From: Haloarcula amylolytica JCM 13557
GTDB taxonomy: Archaea > Halobacteriota > Halobacteria > Halobacteriales > Haloarculaceae
Assembly: GCF_000336615.1 (NCBI RefSeq)
Contig: NZ_AOLW01000019.1
Coordinates: 1 to 64,000, forward strand
Length of the DNA stretch: 64,000 bases
Reading direction: 5' to 3'
Below are positions 10,038-18,062 of the stretch, piece by piece. Within the stretch, counting starts at the first letter, position 1. Every line of letters starts with the position of its first letter. The translations under genes and the position numbers were made by a program. The notes below the pieces were generated by a model that was not told the DNA's origin, did not search any database, and worked only from the letters and a program-made list of their open reading frames with translations.

Positions 10038-10139
10038 TGTTGTTTAACCCCACATTAGGGAGTATATATTTATAACGATTGTTGGGGCTGTATCATGGTT
10101 TATAAACGGTCGTCCGCAGGCTGGCGGTTCACACGCTGT

Positions 10140-10553
10140 TCAGCCGAGCACAGGAGCGGATGACTGCTCGATACCCGAAACGTAGGCCGTCATGTCAGTC
10201 GTCGTCAACATTCCGACGACTCCTTCCGTCTCATCGACGACAGGAAGGTGGTGGACACTGTGGTCCAGCATCAGGCTTGCGGCCGCCTCGATGGGGTCGT
10301 TTGCCGTTACTGTAACCGGCTCCGTCGTCATGAAGTCAGACACGTCTAACGCCGTCGTATCGCCACCTTCTGCGGCGATTTCGACGAAATCCGTGGAGGT
10401 GAGAATCCCCAACAACGCTCCGTCAGCGTCGACGACAACAACAGAGCTGATGTTCTCGTCGAGCATCCGCTTGGCGACCGCTTTCGCGTTCGCGTCAGCA
10501 GCAACAGTGGTGACAGGCGATGACATAATTCGTCCGACAAACACGTCGTCCAT
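10140..10553 (-). CDS. Two-CBS-domain protein
   Basis: A 137-residue protein made almost entirely of a pair of CBS motifs (a Bateman module), about residues 5-65 and 70-130. Such modules bind adenosine nucleotides and sense energy or redox state, usually by acting on a partner enzyme or channel. Recognisable blocks are IMSSPVTTVAADANAKAVA, GILTSTDFVEIA and FMTTEPVTVTANDPIEAAA with LPVVDETEGVVGMLTTTD. There is no attached effector domain, so the partner is unknown. ATG 10553 is chosen because it begins at the CBS fold. It lies downstream of no obvious operon partner; gltB starts 155 bases beyond its 3' end on the same strand. Confidence 0.88.
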   Translation of the reverse strand: MDDVFVGRIMSSPVTTVAADANAKAVAKRMLDENISSVVVVDADGALLGILTSTDFVEIAAEGGDTTALDVSDFMTTEPVTVTANDPIEAAASLMLDHSVHHLPVVDETEGVVGMLTTTDMTAYVSGIEQSSAPVLG

Positions 10554-10836
10554 GACAGCCGATAACATAGGGCGAGGTATAACCGTGTTGGTTCCGGATA
10601 TTTACCGATTGCAGCGATGCAGAGAAATATATAAGGTCTTAATATTCCGCGCTCGCGACGACGAATGCACCACCCAATCAGTCGCCCACTGTCTCCCCGA
10701 CGCCGCACCCCGACTGGTCGATCACGTCGGGGCTGTCGGCCCACCGCTGATGACCCAGAATGGGCGATACATCCACGGTTCCCACGACGGTATCTGTTCG
10801 CCGTTTGGCGTTTGTATGACTGTAGTCTGACGGCGA

Positions 10837-10845
10837 TTTATATAC
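10837..10845 (+). promoter_or_regulatory. TATA-like element upstream of the patatin gene
   Basis: tttatatac is the strongest TATA-like element between 10554 and 11042 on the plus strand. Transcription from about 10868 would give a leader of about 175 bases before the ATG at 11043, which is long for a haloarchaeon. Confidence 0.4.
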
Positions 10846-10915
10846 ATAGAGACAGCAGTGGTCATCGGGGGCACGGAGGAAAATGTCACACGCTCCCCGA
10901 CCCCATCCTTCCTTC

Positions 10916-10993
10916 ATACTGCCGGCTGTGTTAGTGAAGATGCCCGCTACCCAGAGGTGGCAAGACACTTCACCGGCTCACAGCCGGCAGTAT
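10916..10993 (+). repeat. Perfect 15-bp inverted repeat (long hairpin) ahead of the patatin gene
   Basis: atactgccggctgtg (10916-10930) is exactly complementary to cacagccggcagtat (10979-10993). Inside it, gtgaag (10934-10939) faces cttcac, and tgcc faces ggca, so a stem of over 20 pairs with a small internal loop can form. It lies in the probable leader of the patatin gene; it could be a structured RNA, a site for a protein, or a short degenerate mobile element. No coding frame crosses it convincingly. Confidence 0.6.
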
Positions 10994-11042
10994 CGGTGGG
11001 CCGGCAACTATCTATGCAAGCCCCTCGTATATGAATTAAACC

Positions 11043-12002
11043 ATGTCTGGTCATGGACCCAGCGTCGCCATCGCCTGTCAGGGCGGCGGCAGCCACAGTG
11101 CGTTTACCGCCGGTGTGCTGCAACGACTCCTGCCAACTGTCGACGACGAGTACAATCTCGTGGGGTTGAGTGGTACTTCCGGTGGCGCGCTCTGTGCGGT
11201 CACGGCCTGGTACGGACTGCTCAGTGATGGCCCCGACGACGCCGAGAAACTGCTGGGAGACGTCTGGCGTGACGTCGCCGCCACGACACCGCCCTCAGTC
11301 CTGCTGAACGAGTCGCTCGTCTGGCGCAAGCGACTACAGAATCTCATGGTCCCTGCGGCCGACATCTCGCCCTACGCGACGCCAGGAGCAGTCGGCCACG
11401 ACTGGTTCCTATCGCTGCTCGACCGCCACATCGAGTTCGACGAGTTCGACAGTCTCGCCGACGAGGCACCACCACATGTGACCGTCGGCACGGTCAACGT
11501 CAACAGCGGCGTGTTCGAGACGTTCACCGACGATGCCATCACAGCGAGGACGGTGCTGGCCTCGGCCGCGTTCCCGCTGCTGTACAAAGCCGTCGAACTG
11601 AACGGCCACTGGCACTGGGACGGCCTGTTCTCACAGAACCCACCGATCCGGGAGTTCCTGACCAGCGACCGACCGAAACCGGACGAGATCTGGGTCATCC
11701 AGATCGAGCCACAGACCCGCGACGACCGCCCGACATCGCTTGCGGAGATCACCGACCGCCGGCAGGAACTATCGGGGAATCTCTCGCTGAATCAGGAGCT
11801 GTTCTTCGTCCGGAAGGTCAACGAATGGGTCGAAAAGGGGTATCTCCCGGACGATTTCAAACACATCGAGATACGGCGACTGGGACTCGATGAAAAGCTG
11901 ACAGCAGCTTCGAAGCGCGACCGCGACCCTCGGTTCATCGAGGACCTCATGGAAACGGGCCGGGCCGAAGCCGGCGCGTTTCTGGACCGGATACCGGAGT
12001 AA
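11043..12002 (+). CDS. Patatin-like phospholipase
   Basis: A 319-residue patatin-family lipid acyl hydrolase. The oxyanion-hole motif CQGGGSHSAF is at residues 12-21, the nucleophile elbow GTSGG places Ser46 as the nucleophile, and HWDG places Asp193 as the second member of the Ser-Asp dyad. There is no signal peptide or membrane segment, so it should act in the cytoplasm or on the inner face of the membrane. In archaea, whose own lipids are ether-linked, the substrate is unclear; it might be a fatty acyl ester, polyhydroxyalkanoate-associated lipid or foreign lipid. The gene stands alone, with a structured region of almost 500 bases upstream. Confidence 0.9.
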   Translation: MSGHGPSVAIACQGGGSHSAFTAGVLQRLLPTVDDEYNLVGLSGTSGGALCAVTAWYGLLSDGPDDAEKLLGDVWRDVAATTPPSVLLNESLVWRKRLQNLMVPAADISPYATPGAVGHDWFLSLLDRHIEFDEFDSLADEAPPHVTVGTVNVNSGVFETFTDDAITARTVLASAAFPLLYKAVELNGHWHWDGLFSQNPPIREFLTSDRPKPDEIWVIQIEPQTRDDRPTSLAEITDRRQELSGNLSLNQELFFVRKVNEWVEKGYLPDDFKHIEIRRLGLDEKLTAASKRDRDPRFIEDLMETGRAEAGAFLDRIPE

Positions 12003-12014
12003 GCACCCGCCTTC

Positions 12015-13469
12015 TCAGTAGCTCTTCGCGAAGTACGCCGTCTCCTCGGCGTCCTCACCGCAGATGGCGCAGTCGTCGTGGATCGGCTCCTCGTCGCGGT
12101 CGAGGGGAACCATCACGATTTCGGCCGCGATAGCGTCTTTGATCGGTTCCTCGCAGTCCGCGTCGCCACACCAGCCGCACTTCACGTAGCCGCCGTGCTG
12201 GCCGATAGTGCCCAGAATCTCCTCACGGGACTCAGCCTCGCGGATTTCGCCCTCCAGCGTCTCCTCGGCGTCGGCGTACAGCTTGGCGTGGACAGTGTCG
12301 AGGTGGTCGGTAACGGTGTCGGCGATGCCCTCGCGGTCGACGGTCGCGTTCTCACCGTCGGGCCGGTGGACCAGCGTGGCTTCCCCGTCCTCGACCTCGT
12401 GGGGACCGATTTCGATTCGGAGAGGAACGCCGTGTAGTTCGTGCTCGTTGTACTTGAAGCCGGGATTGCGGTGCTCGCGGTCGTCGAGTTCGACGCGGAC
12501 GCCGGCCTCGTCCAGTTCGGCAGCGAGGTCGGCGGCGTAGTCGATGACTTCGTCCTTGTTGTCCTCCTGCCAGATGGGGACGACGACGACCTGATCGGGT
12601 GCGAGCGCGGGCGGGAGCACGAGCCCCTGGTCGTCGGAGTGGGTCATGATGAGCGCGCCCATTGCACGCCAGGACAGCCCCCAGGAGGTCGTGTGGGCCG
12701 TGTTTTCTTCCTCGTCGGCGTCGGCGTAGGTGATGTCGAACGCCTCGCCAAAGGAGGTCCCCAGGTAGTGGGAGGTGGCGGCCTGCACAGTCTTCCCGTC
12801 CGGCATTAGCGTCTCGATAGTCGTCGTGGTGTGTGCCCCGGGGAACTTGTCGTGCTCGGGCTTGCGGCCCTTCAGCGGCGGCATCGCCATGACCTCCTCG
12901 TAGAGGCGCGCGTACTGGTCCAGGCGGGTCATCGTCTCCTCCCACGCGCCGTCCTCGTCGGCGTGGGCGGTGTGGCCCTCCTGCCAGAGGAACTCCTTGG
13001 TTCGGAAGAACGGCTTCGTCTCGGTGGCCTCCCACCGGACGACGGAACACCACTGATTCAGCCGCATCGGGAGGTCCCGATGCGAGCGGGTCCACTGGGC
13101 CATAAACGGCGCGATGATGGACTCACTGGTGGGCCGAACGGCGAGGCGCTCTTCGAGTTCCTCGTGGCCGCCGTGGGTCACCCACGCGACCTCGGGGTCG
13201 AACCCCTCGACGACGTCTTTCTCCTTCTCCAGATAGCTCTCGGGAATAAACAGCGGGAAGTAGGCGTTCTGAACGCCGGTGTCCTTGAACCAGCCGTCGA
13301 GGTTGTTCTGGATACGCTCCCAGATGGCGTAGCCGCGTGGGCGCGTGACGATGAACCCGCCCATGGGGGCGTAGTCCGCGAGGCCGGCCTTCTGGACGAC
13401 CTCGGCGTACCACTCGCCGGGTGAATGCTCCTTGCTCTCGGTTATGCCGAGTTCCTGCTCGCCACTCAT
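12015..13469 (-). CDS. proS: Prolyl-tRNA synthetase
   Basis: A 484-residue class II synthetase that charges tRNA-Pro. It is the archaeal/eukaryotic type without the bacterial editing insertion: class II motif 2 (SVVRWEATETKPFFRTKEF) and motif 3 (GTSFGEAF region) are followed by an anticodon-binding domain (about 285-390) and a C-terminal zinc-binding domain with cysteines in CGWCGDADCEEPI and DDCAICG. The protein ends in Tyr (YFAKSY), as in other family members. ATG 13469 is chosen over an upstream GTG-type frame extension that has no family sequence. It converges with the patatin gene with a 12-base gap. Confidence 0.96.
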   Translation of the reverse strand: MSGEQELGITESKEHSPGEWYAEVVQKAGLADYAPMGGFIVTRPRGYAIWERIQNNLDGWFKDTGVQNAYFPLFIPESYLEKEKDVVEGFDPEVAWVTHGGHEELEERLAVRPTSESIIAPFMAQWTRSHRDLPMRLNQWCSVVRWEATETKPFFRTKEFLWQEGHTAHADEDGAWEETMTRLDQYARLYEEVMAMPPLKGRKPEHDKFPGAHTTTTIETLMPDGKTVQAATSHYLGTSFGEAFDITYADADEEENTAHTTSWGLSWRAMGALIMTHSDDQGLVLPPALAPDQVVVVPIWQEDNKDEVIDYAADLAAELDEAGVRVELDDREHRNPGFKYNEHELHGVPLRIEIGPHEVEDGEATLVHRPDGENATVDREGIADTVTDHLDTVHAKLYADAEETLEGEIREAESREEILGTIGQHGGYVKCGWCGDADCEEPIKDAIAAEIVMVPLDRDEEPIHDDCAICGEDAEETAYFAKSY

Positions 13470-13598
13470 TAGGTGTGTCGTGGCCCACGGCGCTAATAAA
13501 CTCCCCGAAGGGTGGTGAGCCGCTGGCACGCCGACCGGACCAGTTCTATGCCCCGCTTCGCGCCGCGAGGACCGTCGTAGCGGAGGTCGATCTCAGCT

Positions 13599-14378
13599 CT
13601 ATTCCGCCCGTATAGAGAGACTATCTCCGGGCTCCGGGGTACCGAAGGCCGATGCCGCGGAGCCGCCGCGCAAGAACAGCTCCTGATACGGGTCGCCACC
13701 TCCAGCCGACCCCGGGACGATAGCGAGGGACCCCTCCGGAACGTCCGATACAGCGTCCCTGACGACGACCTCTCGGGATGCGCCGTTAAGTTCGACAGCG
13801 ACTGTGTCACTACCGGGTTCGAACTCCGAGGCTCGAATCGAGGTCTTGACGTTCCCGTAGCCGTCGACGTGACAGACCACGGACTCGGGCGGGGCCGGGA
13901 CGTCGTCGAGTGAGCGCTCCGCCCCGAGCGAAGAGCGATTGCCGCTTGCGATTTCGGCAACGCGGCGCGGGAACACGTCCCGCGACCGGAACTGGCCGGT
14001 GTCGGCCGGGAGCTCGATTTCGCGGAACGTCGTCGCGCAGTCGGCGATAAACGAGAGGTTGTAGCCGGCGTCGACGGCGACGACGGGGACGCCGTTGTCC
14101 AGTTCGAGATAGCACAGCGCCCCGCCGGTGTCGGCCCGCTCAGGCGTTGACTCCGTGGTTCGTGGTGCGGTGTTCGAGTAGATAAGCAGGTCGTCGAACG
14201 CGGGGTTGTGGACGCCGAGTTGTGCGATCCAGAACCCCGTGGCGACCGTGGAGAACGGCTGGATTTCGGTCGACTGGACGGAGATAGTCGGGTCCGCGGC
14301 GGTGAGGCGGTGGACGACCTCCGAAAAGGCCGGGTCTGACGGGCCGTAGTCCGCGATGAGATGGACGAACGTGCTCAT
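13599..14378 (-). CDS. SAM hydroxide adenosyltransferase / SAM hydrolase family protein
   Basis: A 259-residue member of the DUF62 family, whose archaeal and bacterial members hydrolyse S-adenosylmethionine to adenosine and methionine; the fluorinase and chlorinase belong to the same fold. The N-terminal block LIADYGPSDPAFSEVVHRL corresponds to the usual ITDFGxxDxYVGxMKG, and the C-terminal HVDGYGNVKTSI corresponds to the usual DxFGNxxTNI. VFPRRVAEIASG is also typical. The N-terminal motif departs from the common form, so this is probably a separate subfamily and its activity is not certain. It is followed, on the same strand upstream, by an ATP-grasp-like gene. Confidence 0.72.
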   Translation of the reverse strand: MSTFVHLIADYGPSDPAFSEVVHRLTAADPTISVQSTEIQPFSTVATGFWIAQLGVHNPAFDDLLIYSNTAPRTTESTPERADTGGALCYLELDNGVPVVAVDAGYNLSFIADCATTFREIELPADTGQFRSRDVFPRRVAEIASGNRSSLGAERSLDDVPAPPESVVCHVDGYGNVKTSIRASEFEPGSDTVAVELNGASREVVVRDAVSDVPEGSLAIVPGSAGGGDPYQELFLRGGSAASAFGTPEPGDSLSIRAE

Positions 14379-14471
14379 GTGAAGCTCCGGTCGCTACCAC
14401 GTCGGTGAACCTGTATAATCTTGTGCCTCAGTAACAGAGCCAGCGCTGTCAAACGCACCCCGCGCCGACAC

Positions 14472-15194
14472 TCAGGCACCGATTGTCGTCAGCGAGGCGA
14501 TAGAGTCAGCGACACGGCGTTCCATTCCCGTCCCGGTGAATCCCGGCGCGGGGTCGACAGCCTGCGCGTAGAACCCCTCCTCGCCCGCGACGAACTCGAC
14601 GCAGAGTGCCCGCGCGCCGAAACGGTCCAGCAACTCCCGGACGCGGGCCGCGAGCGTCACCTCGACGGTTTCCTCGCTGATGACGTGGTCCAGCCCGGTG
14701 ACTTCCGACCGGACCTGAATCGCCCGGAGATGGGTTTCGCGGCCGTCGTTGACGGCGAAGTACTTGTACTCGACCGGCTCCGCCCGGACCCGAGCCTGGT
14801 AGAAATCGCCCTCGTCACTGTTCGCCGGCATCCCGTCCCAGGCGTAGCGAGTCCGGGCGACGTAGTCTCGATCCGGCTTTTCGAACCAGACGGTCGGGAC
14901 CTGACAGCCGACCTGCTCCAGTCCGTGGAGGGCGACGAGTCGGCAGGCCAGCGCCGTCGTCGGCAGGAACCCGTTCCACGTCTCGACGCCGACCCTGTCG
15001 GCGTAGCGAAGGGCGCTGAACGACTCGGGCCGGAGCGTCGTGTTGACGAGTGCGGCCAGGTCGTCGATATCGGCTCTGGCCACCGGGTTTCCGGGGCGGA
15101 GAAACTGGACGTCGAACCCCCGGGCGGAGAGCCGCTCTGCGACGGCACCGAACACCGGGTGTTCAGGCTCGCAGATGAAGCCGATGCAGTCCAT
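14472..15194 (-). CDS. ATP-grasp-like (RimK-related) protein of unknown substrate
   Basis: A 240-residue protein, cytoplasmic, with a layout like the RimK branch of the ATP-grasp superfamily. The N-terminal pre-ATP-grasp part includes VQFLRPGNPVARADID and the strand VPTVWFEKPD. The C-terminal part, EFVAGEEGFYAQAVDPAPGF, resembles the ATP-grasp metal-binding strand that ends in NxxPGF, here with Asp-Pro-Ala in place of Asn. The glycine-rich ATP loop is not obvious, so catalysis is uncertain. ATG 15194 starts at a strand (MDCIGFICEPEHPVFGAVAERL). It shares strand with the SAM-hydrolase-like gene 93 bases downstream, and diverges from the membrane protein gene. Confidence 0.5.
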   Translation of the reverse strand: MDCIGFICEPEHPVFGAVAERLSARGFDVQFLRPGNPVARADIDDLAALVNTTLRPESFSALRYADRVGVETWNGFLPTTALACRLVALHGLEQVGCQVPTVWFEKPDRDYVARTRYAWDGMPANSDEGDFYQARVRAEPVEYKYFAVNDGRETHLRAIQVRSEVTGLDHVISEETVEVTLAARVRELLDRFGARALCVEFVAGEEGFYAQAVDPAPGFTGTGMERRVADSIASLTTIGA

Positions 15195-15275
15195 ACCGCC
15201 ACGTCTCAGCGGTCCGATAAAAAAGTCGCGCAAAACCGAACGACTGAGGCACCGTGGTTCCGAAGTAAACGCCTG

Positions 15276-15611
15276 ATGAAACCGCTCAGTATTGGGGGCC
15301 ATCTCGGTGCCGGGAGCTGGGACATCGCCGCCGTCGTCGTCCTCTCCGCTGTGGCCGGGGCAGTCCTGTGTGGGCTCGCCTTGGTTGCGTACCGCCAGCG
15401 CAGGACGCGTCCGTATCTGTTGATTGCGCTGGCACTCACCGCGCTGTTTGCCCGCCCGCTCATCGCGCTGCTGTCGGGGTTCTCACTGGTCTCAGGACCG
15501 ACCCACCATTTCCTCGAACACGCGCTCGATACCCTCTTTGTCGTCCTCGTCCTCGGCGCAGTGTACTACGCCCGGACCGTCGAGAAACGACTCGACGAGG
15601 AGGGACTATGA
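15276..15611 (+). CDS. Small three-helix membrane protein
   Basis: A 111-residue protein with three predicted membrane helices: about residues 17-38 (IAAVVVLSAVAGAVLCGLAL), 47-70 (LLIALALTALFARPLIALL) and 85-100 (LFVVLVLGAVYYA). The C-terminus (RTVEKRLDEEGL) is charged and probably cytoplasmic. I do not recognise a functional family. Its stop codon overlaps the start of the winged-helix regulator by four bases (ATGA), so the two are translationally coupled. A membrane protein tied to a regulator often senses or transports the same signal; the next genes point to metal or haem handling, but that is inference. Confidence 0.75.
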   Translation: MKPLSIGGHLGAGSWDIAAVVVLSAVAGAVLCGLALVAYRQRRTRPYLLIALALTALFARPLIALLSGFSLVSGPTHHFLEHALDTLFVVLVLGAVYYARTVEKRLDEEGL

Positions 15612-16111
15612 GCGACACCAGAGCCCGCATCTACCGACACATCGAGTCCCATCCCGGAGTCCACTTCCGGGAGCTAACGCGGGCACTGGATCTCGCAACG
15701 GGACAAGTGCAGTACCATCTGGGCCGACTCGACGGCGTTCACAGCGAGTCGGTCAACGGGCGCACACACTACTACACGGCGTCGTTCGACCCCTGGGAGC
15801 GCCACGCCATCGCCTTCCTCCGTCGCGAGACGGCGAGAGACGTTCTCGTCACGCTCATAGAGCGCGAAGCCGCTCACCCCGGCGAAGTGGCCGACCACCT
15901 CGACATCGCTCGGAGCACGCTCGAACACCACCTCAGCGGCCTGGTCGAACACGACATCGTCGAAAAGCGTCGGGACGGGGGACGGGTGACGCTGGCGCTC
16001 TGTCGGCGTGACCAGACGGTCGAACTGCTCGCGACGGTCGACCCCACGGCCCCCGACCGCCTGTCTGACCGCTTCACCCGGTTACTCGACCGCCTCTTCG
16101 AGAGCGGCTAG
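15608..16111 (+). CDS. Tandem winged-helix transcription regulator
   Basis: A 167-residue protein with two ArsR/MarR-like winged helices. The first (about 5-60) has RIYRHIESHPGVHFRELTRA and the recognition helix TGQVQYHLGRLDG; the second (about 75-130) has VLVTLIEREAAHPGEVADHL and STLEHHLSGLVEHDIVEKR. This double layout is common in haloarchaeal regulators that sit beside membrane proteins or secreted oxidoreductases. It has no metal-binding cysteine pair, so it is not an obvious direct metal sensor. The start is fixed by the ATGA overlap with the upstream gene. It is followed 78 bases later by the DyP-like gene. Confidence 0.85.
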   Translation: MSDTRARIYRHIESHPGVHFRELTRALDLATGQVQYHLGRLDGVHSESVNGRTHYYTASFDPWERHAIAFLRRETARDVLVTLIEREAAHPGEVADHLDIARSTLEHHLSGLVEHDIVEKRRDGGRVTLALCRRDQTVELLATVDPTAPDRLSDRFTRLLDRLFESG

Positions 16112-16189
16112 TTCGACTACCCGCGGACAGTGGCCGATTTCGAGTCCCGTACCACAACCCAATTGCACGGGCAGTCCATAGGGTGGGTG

Positions 16190-17455
16190 ATGACTGAACG
16201 CGGAATTTCCCGACGCGAGTTCGCCAAGAGCGCCGTCGCCATCGGCGGCACCGCGGCGCTGGCCGCCTGTCTCGACCGCGGGTCGGGAACGGTGCCCGAG
16301 GGTACCGACGACCCCTCGTCGCTCCCGGAGCGCCAGCACGCCTGGGACGCGTCGCTGGCGACCGACGACGCGGGGAACCACCGACTGTCGCGCCACCACG
16401 TCCTTCTACTACTGGATTACACCGGCGACGGAACGCCGACAGATGCCGACCGCGATCAGGTCGAGACGGCGCTCCGAGACCTCGAACAGGCCTACGAGTG
16501 GAGCAACGAGGGGCTGCTGTTCACCCTCGGGTACAGCCCGACCTACTTCGACCGCTTCGAGGCCGACGTAGCCGGCGTCGACCTGCCAGAGCCGATGGCG
16601 CTTGCCCCCTTCGAAGACCCCGAACTCGACACGCCGGACGCGCTCCTGCACCTCGCCAGTGACGACGAGCGGGCCGTCATCGAGGCCGAAGAAGCGCTGA
16701 AGGGCAATCGGGACGCTGCGAACGACCACGAAATGAGCGCGACTTTCCAAGGCGTCCTGCACGAGGCAGAGCGACGGACGGGTTTCGTCGGAGCCGGCCT
16801 CCCCGCCGAGAATCAGGATGTCGACGGGGTTCCGGACTCCGCCCCGGTCCCCGAAGAGGCCCCGCTGTTCATGGGGTTCAAGTCCGGATTCAAGGAAAAT
16901 CAGGCCTCCGAGGACCGCGTAACGGTCGATTCGGGACCGTTCGCCGGCGGCGCGACCCAGCACCTCTCGAAGATCCGGCTGCAGCTCCAGCAGTGGTACG
17001 AACAGGACTCCCGGGACCAGCGCGTCTCGAAGATGTTCTGTCCGGCCCACGCCGACGAGGACAGGGTCGAAGGCGTCGGCGAGAACCTCGGCACTGACAA
17101 CGGTGCCGGCGAGTGCCCCGAAGACGTGGTCGACAGCGGTCGACGGGAGGGTGTCGTCGGCCACGCACAGAAGATGTCCCGCGTCAGGGACGACGGAACA
17201 CCGACCCTTCTCCGCCGGGACTTCAGTTCGACCGACGGCGGCGAAGCGGGGCTGCACTTCCTCTCGCTGCAGCGCTCTATCGCCGACTTCGTCGCGACGA
17301 AACAGGCGATGAACGGAACGGACGTCGCTAACGACTCGGCTGTCGGCCAGCGGGTGAACAACGGTATTCTCCAGTACATGACAGTCACCCGACGCGGGAA
17401 CTACCTGCTCCCGCCGCGTGCCCTGCGGGCGCTCCCACCGGCCGACCCGGCTTGA
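16190..17455 (+). CDS. Tat-exported DyP-type peroxidase-like protein
   Basis: A 421-residue secreted protein beginning with a twin-arginine signal (SRREFAKSAVAIGG) and a lipobox-like LAACLD. The fold follows the dye-decolourising peroxidase family: GGATQHLSKIRLQLQQWY matches the core helix block, His325 in VVGHAQKM aligns with the proximal haem ligand, and TLLRRDF followed by LHFLSLQRSIADF matches the end of the family. The distal motif GxxDG appears as GFKSG (residues 229-233), so the usual distal Asp is replaced by Ser. It may bind haem without classical peroxidase chemistry. With the P19-like lipoprotein nearby, it resembles the EfeB part of an iron uptake system. It is probably cell-surface anchored. 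Confidence 0.72.
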   Translation: MTERGISRREFAKSAVAIGGTAALAACLDRGSGTVPEGTDDPSSLPERQHAWDASLATDDAGNHRLSRHHVLLLLDYTGDGTPTDADRDQVETALRDLEQAYEWSNEGLLFTLGYSPTYFDRFEADVAGVDLPEPMALAPFEDPELDTPDALLHLASDDERAVIEAEEALKGNRDAANDHEMSATFQGVLHEAERRTGFVGAGLPAENQDVDGVPDSAPVPEEAPLFMGFKSGFKENQASEDRVTVDSGPFAGGATQHLSKIRLQLQQWYEQDSRDQRVSKMFCPAHADEDRVEGVGENLGTDNGAGECPEDVVDSGRREGVVGHAQKMSRVRDDGTPTLLRRDFSSTDGGEAGLHFLSLQRSIADFVATKQAMNGTDVANDSAVGQRVNNGILQYMTVTRRGNYLLPPRALRALPPADPA

Positions 17456-17469
17456 CTGGCCCGGTGCCG

Positions 17470-17952
17470 TCAGGATACCGGGTCGCGGTTCTCGACTGAT
17501 TCACGGGATAGGCCGTCGGCGCTGACGCTGTAGCGATACGACTGGGTGAAGTAGTCGGATATCGGGCCGTCCGTCGCTGTCGAGTCGGCCGGCGGGTCGG
17601 TCGTCGACGATCCTGTACAAGTGATGACGACGTCGTACCCCCACGACCGTTCGGTGACGTTGTCGACGCGGCAATCGAGGCTCATCTCGGTGTGTTCGCC
17701 CTGCCACAGACCGTTGTAGACGCTCCGATACTGGTACTCGTAGACGAACTCACGGGCGGAGAACTCGTTCAGTGTCGTGGGTCGGGCGGGCGGGTCCTTC
17801 GGACCGTCATGGAACTCGACGGTCCCTGTCGGGGATGCACCGGTTGTCGCTGTTTCTGACGAGGCCGGTGACTCCGGTGACGGCGCGCCGAAACATCCCG
17901 CGGTCAGGACGACGAAGCCGAGGACCGCAGTGCGGGCGATTTTGGAGGACAC
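17470..17952 (-). CDS. Small haloarchaeal lipoprotein
   Basis: A 160-residue protein with a hydrophobic signal ending in a lipobox (AVLGFVVLTAGCFG), followed by a Ser/Thr/Pro-rich linker as in many haloarchaeal surface lipoproteins. The remainder is a single small domain with two cysteines (LDCRVDN and VITCTG) that may form a disulfide. I do not recognise the family. I chose the GTG at 17952 because it places the signal peptide at the N-terminus; an ATG at 18012 would add 20 charged residues in front. It lies between the DyP-like and P19-like genes on the opposite strand, converging with the former. Confidence 0.6.
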   Translation of the reverse strand: MSSKIARTAVLGFVVLTAGCFGAPSPESPASSETATTGASPTGTVEFHDGPKDPPARPTTLNEFSAREFVYEYQYRSVYNGLWQGEHTEMSLDCRVDNVTERSWGYDVVITCTGSSTTDPPADSTATDGPISDYFTQSYRYSVSADGLSRESVENRDPVS

Positions 17953-18062
17953 GGCCGGGATTGCACCGACCGATGGAAAGTATCTTGTGCCGTCTAGGTC
18001 CCGCCACGGCATTCGGCTATCGTACCAGAACGGTCTTTCAGACGAGGACCCAAAGGCGGTGC

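Noticed and set aside
10870..10905. RNase P RNA-like gcacggaggaaaatg
   Set aside because: The motif is short, the conserved partner regions are missing, and the 11043 gene leaves no room for a full RNase P RNA.
14421..15275. Long open frame in front of the small membrane protein
   Set aside because: It is the reverse of the ATP-grasp-like gene; the true start of the membrane protein is at 15276.
17772..18062. Extended N-terminal frame of the P19-like protein
   Set aside because: The region in front of 18063 overlaps the lipoprotein gene on the other strand and contains no signal sequence, while 18063 begins with a clean twin-arginine lipobox signal.
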